Origin: Henriciella sp. | GTDB taxonomy: Bacteria > Pseudomonadota > Alphaproteobacteria > Caulobacterales > Hyphomonadaceae | Direction: 5' to 3' | Assembly (NCBI RefSeq): GCF_029936995.1 | Contig: NZ_JAPYRE010000004.1 | Coordinates: 248,001 to 312,000, forward strand | DNA length: 64,000 nucleotides | Shown: positions 25,735 to 34,646 of the stretch, piece by piece | Position numbering within the stretch: position 1 is the first letter of the stretch | How the letters are laid out: each line of letters begins with the position of its first letter | Position numbers and translations under genes: made by a program | Notes under the pieces: generated by a model | What the model saw: the letters and a program-made list of their open reading frames with translations, nothing else | Database searches by the model: none | Told to the model about the DNA's origin: nothing

Positions 25735-26406
25735 ATGAGTAAGGCTGACCGCCAGACCGTTATCCCGCCATCCCCGAGCGAGGCTGACTATCAGCGTGAT
25801 AGTGCGGGCAACCCGCTGATCCCGGATATCAGCGATCCAATCGCCCTGTTCACCACATGGATGGGCGAGGCGCGCGAGGCCGAGCCGAACGATGCCAATG
25901 CCATGTCACTGGCCACTGTCGATGCCGGGGGGCGGCCTGACGTACGTGTCGTTTTGCTCAAGGGCGTTTCGGACGAGGGCTTTACCTTCTATACCAATTT
26001 CGAAAGCGCAAAGGGCGAGCAGCTCAAGGCCAACCCGTTTGCCGCGCTCGGCTTTCACTGGAAGTCGCTGCGCCGTCAGGTGCGCGTGCGCGGAGCCATC
26101 CAGCCTGTGCCAGATGAAGAGGCCGATGCCTATTTTGCCTCCCGCGCCCGTGTGAGCCGCCTCAGCGCCGCTGCCTCCGACCAGTCGCGCCCATTGCCGT
26201 CTCGTGATGTTTTTGAGAAACGTATCGCGGCGCTGGAAAAGGAGTTCGAGGGCCAGGACAACATTCCGCGCCCGTCAGTCTGGGGTGGGTTTCGCCTGGT
26301 GCCAGAGGAGATCGAGTTCTGGCAGGATCAGGCCTTTCGTATGCATGACCGGCTGAAATTCACGCAGAAAGACGGCGTCTGGACGACCACACGGCTTTAT
26401 CCGTAA
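25735..26406 (+). CDS. pdxH: Pyridoxamine 5'-phosphate oxidase
   Basis: A 223-residue FMN enzyme that oxidises pyridoxamine or pyridoxine 5'-phosphate to pyridoxal 5'-phosphate. Visible signatures: [34 protein letters not shown], and [15 protein letters not shown] with the C-terminal RMHDRLKF. The ATG at 25735 (MSKADRQ) is chosen over 25696 because it has an AGGA site and matches the family N-terminus. It lies 50 bp after the SDR gene and may be co-transcribed. Confidence 0.94.
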   Translation: MSKADRQTVIPPSPSEADYQRDSAGNPLIPDISDPIALFTTWMGEAREAEPNDANAMSLATVDAGGRPDVRVVLLKGVSDEGFTFYTNFESAKGEQLKANPFAALGFHWKSLRRQVRVRGAIQPVPDEEADAYFASRARVSRLSAAASDQSRPLPSRDVFEKRIAALEKEFEGQDNIPRPSVWGGFRLVPEEIEFWQDQAFRMHDRLKFTQKDGVWTTTRLYP

Positions 26407-26410
26407 GCCT

Positions 26411-27268
26411 TCAAAGCTCTTCAATGCGAGCGCCGCGCGCTTCAAGGACGGGTTTCATTTCCCAGTACGCTTGCGGTGTGCGGTAGAGCGGTATGCGCGG
26501 ATGAAGATGGTGTACGATGTGATACTGCATCCCCATTGAGCCAAGATTACCGACAATGGAGCGAAAGCTGCGCGTATTACGATAGCGGCCTGTCTCGGTT
26601 GCTGGATGGTGCGGTGCCCAGCTGAGATAGAACTGGATATAGGTCAGCGCGATATGACGCGGCAGCCACCAGAGCAGGGCGGCCTCCAGCGCGAATCCAG
26701 TCCAGGCGAGCGTAAAAAGAATGGTGTAGAAGACGAGTTCATACACAACATAATCAAGTAGGACATCGGCGCGGCCAATTCGCTGAAGTGTCCCGCGATA
26801 GGCATTCTCGTGGCCAGGCTGTCGGTTTCGGATGCTCGTCCAGATCGCGGCAAGCGGCCCTTTCGCCTGCGTGCCATGGTCGGGGTCGAGATTCGGATCA
26901 TTGGCATGCTTATGATGCTCAAGGTGTGTGAGTTTCGCGACCCGATAGGGAAGCAGGAGCGGAATCGTCGAGATGTGGCCGACGAGCTCGTTCAGCCAGC
27001 GCAGTCGGCTGCCGGGCTGGGCAATAATGTCATGCTGGGCTTCATGTGAGGGCAGATAGCTCAACATGATATTGAGTGTCGCGATGATAAATCCGGCCCA
27101 GAGCGGAATGACCCCCAGCATGACGAGTGGCCAGAGGCTGAGCCAGACAACAATATTCGTGAACGCCCAGGTCACGGCAAGATAGGGGAACTTGCCGATG
27201 TGACGCCGTGCGATCTCGCGCTCGATTTTCGCCAGCCCGGTTTCGGTCGTTGTTGATATATCGCTCAT
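26411..27268 (-). CDS. Fatty acid desaturase / carotenoid hydroxylase-like membrane protein (copy A)
   Basis: A 285-residue integral membrane di-iron enzyme with the desaturase histidine boxes HEAQHD, HLEHHKH and HHLHP. Four membrane helices are visible. It resembles the fatty acid desaturase / CrtR-type carotenoid hydroxylase group; the substrate cannot be decided. The start ATG 27268 overlaps the stop of the upstream small gene (ATGA), so the pair is coupled. It is about 60% identical by eye to the second copy upstream, including the RYRNTRSFRS/HRATRSFRS and YRTPQAYWEMKPVLEARGA endings. Confidence 0.88.
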   Translation of the reverse strand: MSDISTTTETGLAKIEREIARRHIGKFPYLAVTWAFTNIVVWLSLWPLVMLGVIPLWAGFIIATLNIMLSYLPSHEAQHDIIAQPGSRLRWLNELVGHISTIPLLLPYRVAKLTHLEHHKHANDPNLDPDHGTQAKGPLAAIWTSIRNRQPGHENAYRGTLQRIGRADVLLDYVVYELVFYTILFTLAWTGFALEAALLWWLPRHIALTYIQFYLSWAPHHPATETGRYRNTRSFRSIVGNLGSMGMQYHIVHHLHPRIPLYRTPQAYWEMKPVLEARGARIEEL

Positions 27269-27462
27269 ATCCAGCGTCCTCTGGCCTGCGCCACAACACC
27301 AAGCAGCCCGCCGATAATCAGGCCAGTCGTCAGTGACGAGAGACCGAAAGGCGGTGTCCAGCCTGCTGATTTGATGATCTGGGCTGTAAGGGGGGCCAGA
27401 AAACCGAAAGCAAAGAGCAGGGGGCCGAAGCGAAAAACGACTTGCACGATCTGGATCATCAT
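27265..27462 (-). CDS. Small membrane protein paired with desaturase (copy A)
   Basis: A 65-residue protein with two membrane helices, FRFGPLLFAFGFLAPLTAQI and LTTGLIIGGLLGVVAQ, ending in RGRWI. A GGGAGAG site precedes ATG 27462 (a second ATG follows directly). It overlaps the desaturase start. A clear homologue precedes the second desaturase, so the pairing is duplicated, which supports it being real. It could be an assembly or electron-transfer partner of the enzyme. Confidence 0.75.
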   Translation of the reverse strand: MMIQIVQVVFRFGPLLFAFGFLAPLTAQIIKSAGWTPPFGLSSLTTGLIIGGLLGVVAQARGRWI

Positions 27463-27525
27463 TCTCTCCCGAGAAAGAAGATGACACATGCGTCAACTTT
27501 TTGCAATGAGGTTGTCGTAAGCCCT

Positions 27526-28398
27526 CTAAAGCCCGTCCACGTTTGCCCCGCGTGCTTCAAGAACGGGCTTCATTTCCCAATAGGCCTGTGGCGTGCGGTA
27601 GAGCGGTATACGCGGATGCAGGTGATGCACGACATGATACTGCATCCCCATTGAGCCGAGATTGCCGACGACCGAACGGAAGCTGCGCGTAGCGCGGTGT
27701 GGATGGGTTTCTTCTGCCGGATGGTGTGGTGCCCAGCTCAGATAGAACTGGATATAGGTGTAGCCGATATGGTGCGGTAGCCACCAGAGCGCGGCCGCTT
27801 CTATGGCGTGGCCGCACCAGGCAAGGGCGAACAGGCTCATGAACCATGCCAGGCGGCAAACTGCGGCTTCACGCAGCACGTCAAATCTTTTCAGCCTGAC
27901 CAGTGTGCGCCCATAGGCATTGAACGCCCCTTTCGCGCGCGGCTGGCGATTGACGATCGAGCGCCAGACGGCATGCCACGGTCCGCGTGCGTGTGAGGAG
28001 ACATCCGGGTCCAGCTCAGGGTGATTGGTATGCTTGTGATGTTCCTGGTGCGTGACCTTGGCCAGCTTGTAGGGAAGGGCAAGGGGAATTGTAGACAGGT
28101 GACCGATCAATTCGTTCAGCCAGCGCAGCTTCGAGCCGGGACGTGCGATGATGTCATGCTGGGCCTCATGGGACGGCAGATAGCCGACCGCGGCGTTTAT
28201 GCTGGCGATGATGAGGCCGAGCCAGACAGGTATGATGCCGGTGAAGACGAGTGGCCACAGGGAGATCCATATGGCAAAGTTCACAATCGCGCAGATGACA
28301 ATGAACCACGGAAACTTTCCGATATGCCGGCGGGCGATGTCGCGCTCGAGGCGGGCAAGTTCACGGTCGCTGAGCAGGCTGAGGTCACGGTCACTCAT
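27526..28398 (-). CDS. Fatty acid desaturase / carotenoid hydroxylase-like membrane protein (copy B)
   Basis: A 290-residue paralogue of copy A with the same histidine boxes (HEAQHD, HQEHHKH, HHLHP) and the same N-terminal ARRHIGKFPW. Its ATG at 28398 overlaps the stop of the small upstream gene. Its 3' end is about 60 bp from copy A's small gene, so four genes form one minus-strand unit. Divergence between copies indicates an old duplication with possible change of substrate. Confidence 0.88.
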   Translation of the reverse strand: MSDRDLSLLSDRELARLERDIARRHIGKFPWFIVICAIVNFAIWISLWPLVFTGIIPVWLGLIIASINAAVGYLPSHEAQHDIIARPGSKLRWLNELIGHLSTIPLALPYKLAKVTHQEHHKHTNHPELDPDVSSHARGPWHAVWRSIVNRQPRAKGAFNAYGRTLVRLKRFDVLREAAVCRLAWFMSLFALAWCGHAIEAAALWWLPHHIGYTYIQFYLSWAPHHPAEETHPHRATRSFRSVVGNLGSMGMQYHVVHHLHPRIPLYRTPQAYWEMKPVLEARGANVDGL

Positions 28399-28592
28399 TA
28401 GATCCAGCGCCCCCGGATCTGTGCAGGAATACCAAGGGCAGCGGCGATCAGAAGGCCAGTGGCGAGCGGGCTGAGCCCGAAAGGCGGGGCCCATCCGGTA
28501 CGCCCGATCAGCTGTGCGGCAAGGGGGGCAATGAAACCGGCCGCAAAGATCAGCGGCCCGAAATAGAAAACGCTCTTTAATCCCCGGCCCAC
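28398..28592 (-). CDS. Small membrane protein paired with desaturase (copy B)
   Basis: A 64-residue protein with GTG start at 28592 behind GGGGGC. It is a homologue of the small protein of copy A: FYFGPLIFAAGFIAPLAAQL, GWAPPFGLSPLATGLLI, and the same RGRWI end. Two membrane helices. First gene of the four-gene unit. Confidence 0.72.
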   Translation of the reverse strand: MGRGLKSVFYFGPLIFAAGFIAPLAAQLIGRTGWAPPFGLSPLATGLLIAAALGIPAQIRGRWI

Positions 28593-28636
28593 AATGCCCC
28601 CTTCGGCGCGGTGTAATCCCCCGAACCGCCCAGCCT

Positions 28637-28684
28637 GTAATTATTACAACAGTTTCTGGACGTGTATTATATGGTAATAATTAT
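28637..28684 (-). promoter_or_regulatory. Paired operator-like sites upstream of the desaturase unit
   Basis: Two near-identical 11-bp palindromic sites, GTAATTATTAC (28637-28647) and GTAATAATTAT (28674-28684), 37 bp apart in a strikingly AT-rich stretch, 45-92 bp upstream of the first gene of the desaturase unit. The size, symmetry and spacing fit binding sites for a dimeric regulator, for example a TetR type, but no regulator gene is adjacent. Confidence 0.4.
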
Positions 28685-28804
28685 AAACAACAGGTTTCAT
28701 AAGCGCGAAATTACTAGCCTAAATCGCGTTTATTTCGGTCATTTATAAACCTGTAGGAGAAATTTGGGCGCGTAGGGCCGACTGAACCAACAGACGGGCC
28801 TACG

Positions 28805-29806
28805 TCACTTCATGAAATCGCGCATGCATTCCTTGCGGGCGATGTCCTGAGCCGTCCCGATGTTGCCATCGGCGCGGGCCAGCCGGTAGGGCGTATCGGT
28901 GGCCAGCATGGTCAGGCCGCCTTCGGACAGACGGTCATATTCGGAAGGGTCGCCGTCGGCCCAGTACTGGTCGTCCAGCCGCTCTCCGGGCCGGCCAAGC
29001 GTGCCAAACGCACTTTCGATGCCTTTCCTGGCAAGCGCCTGCCACTGGCCGGGCAGGGGAGAGCTCGTGCCAGTCCAGGCGATGAGGCGGTCAGGATCGG
29101 CACCGCTCTCGATCAGTGCAGCACGATGCTTATTGTCCCGGATTCCGGCAGTCATCATCATTTCCGGCGCGAGGCGGGCAACCTGTGCGGCCTCGGCATC
29201 ATTATAGGTAATCAGGATGACATTCGATTCCGCACCGGCTTCACGCACCGCCGCGATAATATTGCGGAAACTGGTCGTCTCCTTGCGGTCGAGCTCGAGA
29301 ATGGCGTTGTTGTCCACCGCCCATCCCAGCGCGGCGGCCAGTGTGGGAACCGGGAAATCCGTCACCGTGCCTTCATCGTCGACGAGGTTCAGCGCGGCAA
29401 TCTCCTGCCAGTCAGTATCGGCGACCGCGCCGGAGCCTGTCGTCGTCCGCCCGAGCGTGCGGTCGTGCATCAGGAAGAGGGTGCCGTCACGGCTTTCGGC
29501 GACATCGACTTCCATGATGAAAGCGGCATTCGCCAGCGCATGGTCCAGTGTCTGTATCGCATTTTCCGGATAGCCGGGGGCCGGGCCGCCGCGATGGGCC
29601 GCCAGCAGCAGGCCACCTTCCTCGCGGACACAGTCGAACAGGGCAGGCAAGCGCTTATGGGCCTGCGGATCGGGGGCGGGCGATGTGGCGACGGTATCGA
29701 GGCTGGTATTGGCCATACCGGCCGTATCAGGCGCGCCTGCCTGTTCGCATGCAGCCAGCAGAACCGTGCTAATAGCCGATAAGAAAAGGCTTTTGTGAAA
29801 TTTCAT
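28805..29806 (-). CDS. Glycerophosphodiester phosphodiesterase lipoprotein
   Basis: A 333-residue protein. The N-terminus is a lipoprotein signal with lipobox LLAAC (acylated Cys about 20). The GDPD domain has AAHRGG, PENAIQTLDHA, MEVDVAESRDGTLFLMHDRT and ELDRKE, matching the metal- and substrate-binding residues of the family (His-Arg, Glu-Asp, second His). It probably hydrolyses glycerophosphodiesters in the periplasm to glycerol 3-phosphate. Divergent from the acyl-CoA ligase gene. Confidence 0.9.
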   Translation of the reverse strand: MKFHKSLFLSAISTVLLAACEQAGAPDTAGMANTSLDTVATSPAPDPQAHKRLPALFDCVREEGGLLLAAHRGGPAPGYPENAIQTLDHALANAAFIMEVDVAESRDGTLFLMHDRTLGRTTTGSGAVADTDWQEIAALNLVDDEGTVTDFPVPTLAAALGWAVDNNAILELDRKETTSFRNIIAAVREAGAESNVILITYNDAEAAQVARLAPEMMMTAGIRDNKHRAALIESGADPDRLIAWTGTSSPLPGQWQALARKGIESAFGTLGRPGERLDDQYWADGDPSEYDRLSEGGLTMLATDTPYRLARADGNIGTAQDIARKECMRDFMK

Positions 29807-29911
29807 TGCGCCTCGCCCCTTTCAATTGCTTGCTGGCGACCCTAACGGGACATACAAGGAAAGTGAACGTCGCGTCACCCACGCGAAACAAGAAAACACC
29901 GGAGGAGACAA

Positions 29912-31537
29912 ATGAAAGGCTTGATGCAGGATTGGCAGCTGACCGTGGACAAGGTTCTCGACCATGCCGCCCTCAATCATGGCGACCGCGAAATCGTCAC
30001 CCGCAACGTCGAAGGCGAAGTTGTCCGCACGACTTACAATGCGCTGCACGGGCGCGCCAAGCAGGTTTCCAACGCGCTCCTGAAAGACGGGATCAAGCTG
30101 GGCGACCGCGTTGCTACGCTCGCCTGGAATACCGAAAAGCACATGGAAGCCTGGTACGGCACCATGGGCATCGGTGCCGTGCTACACACCGTGAACCCGC
30201 GCCTCCATCCGGATCAGGTCGCCTGGATCGCCAACCACGCTGAAGACCGTATCCTGATCTTTGACACGACCTTCCTGCCCATCGTCGAGGCGGCGAAAGA
30301 CCAGTTCAAGACGATCGAGAAGTTCATCATCCTGGCCGCCCAGGACAAGATGCCGGAAAATTCACTGAATGCGGTATCCTATGAGGCCTGGATCGACGGC
30401 CAGCCGCAGGAAGCCGAATGGGGCAATTTCGACGAGCAGACTGCCTGCGGCCTCTGTTACACGTCCGGCACTACGGGCAATCCCAAGGGCGTGCTCTATT
30501 CCCACCGCTCCAACGTGCTGCACACCTTCATCACCATGGGCGTCGATACGCTGGGCATGGGCGCGGCAGATGTTGTCATGCCGGTCGTGCCGATGTTCCA
30601 CGCCAATGCCTGGGGGCTGGCGTTTGCGTGCCCGGCAACCGGGGCCAAGATGGTCATGCCTGGCGCAGATATGTCCGGCAAGGCAGTCTATGAGCTGCTC
30701 GACAAGGAGAAGGTGACGATCACGGCGGCCGTGCCGACTGTCTGGCTGCTCCTGCTCACCTATCTTGAGGAAAACAATCTCAAGCTGCCGCATCTGCGCA
30801 AGGTCGTCATTGGCGGTTCGGCGGTGCCGGAACGTATTCTCAGGGCGTTCGAGGAAGACTATGATGTCGAGGTGTTCCACGCCTGGGGCATGACGGAACT
30901 CTCGCCGCTTGGCACGCTCGGCTCGCTTCCAGCCGAACTCGCCGATGCGCCGCACGAGAAACAGGTTGCCTACAAATTGCAGCAGGGCCGCCCGCCATTC
31001 GGTGTGGAACTCAAGGTTGTCGATGATGATGGCAATGAGTTGCCGCGGGACGGCGAGACGTCGGGACGCCTTGTCTGCCGTGGCCCGGCGATTGCCTCTG
31101 AATACTTCAAGGGCGATGGCGGCAATATCCTGGACGAAAGCGGCTTTTTCGACACCGGCGATGTCGGCACGCTCGACAAGCACTCGACCATGCACATCAC
31201 TGACCGGGCCAAGGATGTCATCAAGTCCGGCGGGGAGTGGATCTCCTCCATCGACATCGAGAACTTCGCCGTGGGCCATCCGAAGGTCGCCAATGCCGCC
31301 GCCATCGGCATCTATCACCCCAAATGGGATGAGCGTCCGCTGCTGATCGTCCAGCCGGCCGATGGCGAGAAGCCGTCCAAGGAAGAGGTGCTCAAGCAGC
31401 TTGAGGGCAAGATCGCCAAATGGTGGACGCCGGATGATGTTGCCTTTGTCGACGAAATCCCGCTGGGCGCGACCGGCAAGATCAACAAGTTGAAGCTGCG
31501 TGAAATGTTCAAGGACTACACGCTGCCGACAGCCTGA
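29912..31537 (+). CDS. Long-chain fatty acid--CoA ligase (AMP-binding)
   Basis: A 541-residue ANL-superfamily enzyme that activates a carboxylic acid with ATP and CoA. Motifs: P-loop [62 protein letters not shown] and the C-terminal catalytic Lys in [13 protein letters not shown]. An excellent GGAGGAG site precedes the ATG. The sequence fits the medium/long-chain FadD-like group common in alphaproteobacteria; chain length is inferred. It fits with the crotonase and acyl-CoA dehydrogenase genes in the window. Confidence 0.93.
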   Translation: MKGLMQDWQLTVDKVLDHAALNHGDREIVTRNVEGEVVRTTYNALHGRAKQVSNALLKDGIKLGDRVATLAWNTEKHMEAWYGTMGIGAVLHTVNPRLHPDQVAWIANHAEDRILIFDTTFLPIVEAAKDQFKTIEKFIILAAQDKMPENSLNAVSYEAWIDGQPQEAEWGNFDEQTACGLCYTSGTTGNPKGVLYSHRSNVLHTFITMGVDTLGMGAADVVMPVVPMFHANAWGLAFACPATGAKMVMPGADMSGKAVYELLDKEKVTITAAVPTVWLLLLTYLEENNLKLPHLRKVVIGGSAVPERILRAFEEDYDVEVFHAWGMTELSPLGTLGSLPAELADAPHEKQVAYKLQQGRPPFGVELKVVDDDGNELPRDGETSGRLVCRGPAIASEYFKGDGGNILDESGFFDTGDVGTLDKHSTMHITDRAKDVIKSGGEWISSIDIENFAVGHPKVANAAAIGIYHPKWDERPLLIVQPADGEKPSKEEVLKQLEGKIAKWWTPDDVAFVDEIPLGATGKINKLKLREMFKDYTLPTA

Positions 31538-31546
31538 AACAGTGAC

Positions 31547-31570
31547 CCGGGACAAGACGGCTTGTCCCGG
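31547..31570 (+). terminator. Hairpin after the acyl-CoA ligase gene
   Basis: A perfect 10-bp stem CCGGGACAAG / CTTGTCCCGG with an ACGG loop, 10 bp after the stop codon. There is no U-run after it, so it may be Rho-assisted or an mRNA-end stabiliser. Confidence 0.5.
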
Positions 31571-31636
31571 ATCAGCCCTTGCGGGTACGCAGCAGACAGG
31601 TATGAGTCCCCGCCAGCATCCTTCGAGGAGTTATTC

Positions 31637-32554
31637 ATGAGTGGTCCGGTTCCAACATCCGCAGGCTGGCGCCTGAAGCTGTCCATCGCAGCGGTCGCAG
31701 TCTCGCTCCTGACAGTGCTGTGGTTTGCTGCGGCTGCACTGGGGTCGAAATACGGGCTCTGGAGCTGGCAGTTCGGCCTCGGCAAGATGACCGGGAACGT
31801 GAATGCGGGTTATGGCCGGTATGTCCTGCTCGTCTCGGCACTGGTCTCGGTCGCTGCCCTTGCCGTTGCCTTTATCAGGTTTCCAAGGTTCAAGCCGGCG
31901 ATCGTTGCGCTGCTCGCCACGCTGATCACGGCCTATGTCGGCGGGCGCTGGCTGGGCTTCCAGATGGAAGCGCTGGCCCTGCCGCCCATCCATGACATCC
32001 AGACAGACTGGTCGGAACCGGTGCGTTTCTCGGAAGCCCTGCTGGCCCAGCGCAAGGACGACGATGCGGCCAACCCTGTCGAGGATGAACCCGTCATTCC
32101 GGACTCTCCCGGTATCGAGGAACGCTGGCCCGGTATGGGCGGGCGCTCGGTGGCAGAAGTCCAGGAAGAGGCCGAATCCGAACGCACCGTCGATGGCGAA
32201 ACCGTCCCACCGGCCTACGACCGGGAGATCGAGCCACTCTATTTTGACCAGCCTGTCAGCGACATTGCACAAATGGTGCTCCAGCTCGCTGAAGCACGCG
32301 GCTGGAACATCTTCTCACGGCCAGAGACAGGTGAGGAGGTCGAGGAAACCCTCATGGAAGCCACCGCGACGACCGGCTGGTTCGGCTTCAAGGACGATGT
32401 TGCCGTGCGTATCCGTGAGGTCGAGGGGGCAACCCGTGTCGATATGCGCTCGATCAGCCGTGTCGGCCTGTCAGACCTCGGCGCAAACGCCCGCCGCGTC
32501 TCGGCCTTCATGACCGAACTGGAAGACCGCGCCGACGGGCGGCTGGAGCCTTAG
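31637..32554 (+). CDS. DUF1499 domain-containing membrane protein
   Basis: A 305-residue protein. Three N-terminal membrane helices (about 15-36, 55-74, 82-102) precede a soluble domain with WSEPVRFSEALLAQRKDD, AQMVLQLAEARGWNI and FKDDVAVRIREVEGATRVDMRSISRVG, the DUF1499 signature. The insert about 145-190 is acidic. Start ATG 31637 has GAGGAG 6 nt upstream. DUF1499 has no known function. Confidence 0.82.
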   Translation: MSGPVPTSAGWRLKLSIAAVAVSLLTVLWFAAAALGSKYGLWSWQFGLGKMTGNVNAGYGRYVLLVSALVSVAALAVAFIRFPRFKPAIVALLATLITAYVGGRWLGFQMEALALPPIHDIQTDWSEPVRFSEALLAQRKDDDAANPVEDEPVIPDSPGIEERWPGMGGRSVAEVQEEAESERTVDGETVPPAYDREIEPLYFDQPVSDIAQMVLQLAEARGWNIFSRPETGEEVEETLMEATATTGWFGFKDDVAVRIREVEGATRVDMRSISRVGLSDLGANARRVSAFMTELEDRADGRLEP

Positions 32555-32569
32555 ATTGGCTACAACAAT

Positions 32570-32609
32570 GGCAGCCTCATCCTGAGCGAAGCCGATGGAT
32601 GAGGTTGCC
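32570..32609. terminator. Bidirectional hairpin between convergent genes
   Basis: Arms 32570-32582 and 32597-32609 form a 13-bp stem with a single G-T wobble between the DUF1499 gene and the convergent metallo-hydrolase gene. The flanks are AT-rich on both sides (ATTGTTGTA / ATTTGCG), so it could terminate in both directions, without a strong U-run. Confidence 0.5.
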
Positions 32610-32629
32610 ATTTGCGATTCATGGCTGGC

Positions 32630-33541
32630 TCAGCCCGTCGTCTGAAGCGCTTTCCAGGTGTATTCGGAGCGCACCGAGGGCTCTTTGGCCGGTGTCTCGA
32701 CATAGCCTTCCTCGACCAGCTTCAGCATATGGCCGAGCACTGAGAGTGCCGCAGCCGGGTGCAGCTTCTTGTCGACATTGGCATACATGCTCTCGACCAT
32801 CTTCGGAATGCTCGTCTCACCAGCCTTGAGATGCTTGATGATGGCGGCTTCCCGGTCGAGCCGGTGCTGGCGGTAGGCCCCGATGAAGCCGTTCACATCC
32901 TCGCGGATGGGCGAGCCGTGGGTTGGCCAGAGAATATCGAAATTACGGTCCTCGATCCTGTCGAGCGAGCGCATATAGTCGCCCATATTCCCGTCTGGTG
33001 GAGCAACGATCGTTGTTGACCAGCCCATGATGTGGTCGCCGGTGAAGCAGGCATTTTCTTCGCGCAGGGCAAAGCAGATATGGTTGCAGGTGTGACCGGG
33101 CGTCTCGATGGTCTCGAGCGTCCAGCCGGGGCCTGAGAATACGTCGCCGTCGCCGATCAGCACATCGGGCTGGAAGCCGAGATCGTCGGCAGAACCAAGC
33201 TCGCCCTTGGCGGTCGGCACGCCGCAATTCTTCGCATAGGTCTTGCAGCCGGCCCAGTCGGCCAGCGGCTGGGCGAGGGGGGAGTGGTCGGAATGGCCGT
33301 GCGTCACCAGGACATGCGTGACCTTTTCGTCTTTCAGGATTTCCTTCAGCGCCTCGAAATGCTCGGCCTGTTCCGGGCCCGGATCGATCACGGCAACCTC
33401 GCCATGTCCGATGATATAGACGCCGGTGCCAGTATAGGTGAATGGCCCTGGATTGTTGGCGATGACGCGGCGGATCAGTGGCGAGACCTGCTCGACCTTG
33501 CCGTAATCGAAATCTATTTCTTTGACGAACGGGATTCCCAT
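32630..33541 (-). CDS. MBL-fold metallo-hydrolase (LACTB2-like)
   Basis: A 303-residue metallo-beta-lactamase fold protein. Metal ligands are visible in THGHSDH (about residue 80), GHTCNH and GDHIMG. The final 60 residues (KMVESMYANVDKKLHPAAAL) form the small winged-helix domain typical of the LACTB2/glyoxalase II-like subgroup. Substrate is unknown; hydrolysis of an ester, thioester or nucleic acid is possible. Followed upstream by the ATP-grasp gene about 40 bp away, same strand. Confidence 0.88.
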   Translation of the reverse strand: MGIPFVKEIDFDYGKVEQVSPLIRRVIANNPGPFTYTGTGVYIIGHGEVAVIDPGPEQAEHFEALKEILKDEKVTHVLVTHGHSDHSPLAQPLADWAGCKTYAKNCGVPTAKGELGSADDLGFQPDVLIGDGDVFSGPGWTLETIETPGHTCNHICFALREENACFTGDHIMGWSTTIVAPPDGNMGDYMRSLDRIEDRNFDILWPTHGSPIREDVNGFIGAYRQHRLDREAAIIKHLKAGETSIPKMVESMYANVDKKLHPAAALSVLGHMLKLVEEGYVETPAKEPSVRSEYTWKALQTTG

Positions 33542-33583
33542 GGGACCTCTTCGGCGGTTTCTGTTCGCTTCAGGCGACGAATA

Positions 33584-34519
33584 TCAGTGTGACCGTTTCC
33601 GGGTGAACGCCGTGACGAAGGCATGGGCCATGCGGCGGGTCGCCTTCAGCTTGTGAGGAAGCTTCAGCGCCACGGGCGGTCCCATGTCCGTCTTGTTGGC
33701 ATCCACGATATAGATACGGCCGGACGAGCGGTCGCGTAGCACGTCGATGCCGCCCCAATCCAGACCGAGCTCTGCAGCAAAGGCCCTTATGACCGCAATT
33801 TCATCAGCGGAGTAGCAATTGCGCGGCTCATCGAGCAAAACTTCGGCATTCTCATTAAGAAAGCGTCGCGTCAGCGGGCGGCGCTTTCTGAAAGAGACGG
33901 CCGGCTCTCCGCCGACGATGCAGCAGCGCAGGTCCTCGACCAGCCCCCCCTCGATCTCGTTGTCGATCAGGCGCTGATAGGTCTTGCCCGGCAGGGGGTC
34001 GAGAGGACCTTCAATGATGCGCCCGTCATGGCAGGCATTCTTTTCGGATTTTTCGACCATCGGGCCGCGATAGACGGTGGGGTCGACTTTCAGGCTGTAA
34101 CCTGCGGCGCGCTCGAAAGCCTCTGCGACCTTGGTTTTGGAAATGTCGTTACAACCGAAATTGACGAGCGTGGCGCCGGGCTTGGTGGTCGGCGGGGTGT
34201 TCCGGGTGTGTGTGGAATCGTCAAACTGGAAGACGATGTCGGCCTTTTCCACTTCGGAGATGAGCTTGGCACCTGAAGCGTGCATGACAGGCCAGATGAA
34301 ATACCAGGGGCGCGGCTTGTCTGGATGGAAAGCAATGGTGGGGCGTTTGTGGCCGGTCAGGAAGCGCCATGTGCGCCAGGACTGGGCGAGGGTGTAGAAG
34401 GTCAGCCAGGTAAAGATGTCATTGGCCAGCGCGAAGTTGGCCGGCACGCGGTGCCCGGTCTTTTTGACGAGCCACTTGCCGTCTTCGTATTTGAAATCTG
34501 TCAGCCAGTTGCGTGACAT
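33584..34519 (-). CDS. ATP-grasp-like ligase domain protein, function unknown
   Basis: A 311-residue cytoplasmic protein. The C-terminal half has ATP-grasp-like features: RLIDNEIEGGLVEDLRCCIV, then GLDWGGIDVLRDRSSG with an acidic metal-binding IYIVDANKTDMGPP (Asp, Asn). The N-terminal half (HRVPANF, ISEVEKADIVFQFDDS, GATLVNFGCNDISKTK) resembles a preATP-grasp domain. I do not recognise a known subfamily. ATG 34519 starts at MSRNWLTD; the frame is open further upstream. It may share a transcript with the MBL gene, separated by about 40 bp. Confidence 0.7.
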   Translation of the reverse strand: MSRNWLTDFKYEDGKWLVKKTGHRVPANFALANDIFTWLTFYTLAQSWRTWRFLTGHKRPTIAFHPDKPRPWYFIWPVMHASGAKLISEVEKADIVFQFDDSTHTRNTPPTTKPGATLVNFGCNDISKTKVAEAFERAAGYSLKVDPTVYRGPMVEKSEKNACHDGRIIEGPLDPLPGKTYQRLIDNEIEGGLVEDLRCCIVGGEPAVSFRKRRPLTRRFLNENAEVLLDEPRNCYSADEIAVIRAFAAELGLDWGGIDVLRDRSSGRIYIVDANKTDMGPPVALKLPHKLKATRRMAHAFVTAFTRKRSH

Positions 34520-34646
34520 AAGACCTCGCTTCGCGCCCCCGCGCGCCAGAAAAAAGTTGAATCGCACGGCATATAGAGAGATTCAACCGTTTATATAGGG
34601 TGTGTTGCCGGTCAGTGTGCCGTCACATCCGTGCACATCAATGTGA

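Noticed and set aside
28771-28804. Hairpin CGTAGG...CCTACG at the end of the GDPD gene
   Set aside because: A 6-bp stem with inner mismatch and no U-run after it on the minus strand; not strong enough for a terminator call.
30362-31555. A 397-codon minus-strand frame over the acyl-CoA ligase gene
   Set aside because: The plus-strand frame has complete AMP-binding motifs; the antisense frame shows none and is explained by third-position GC bias.
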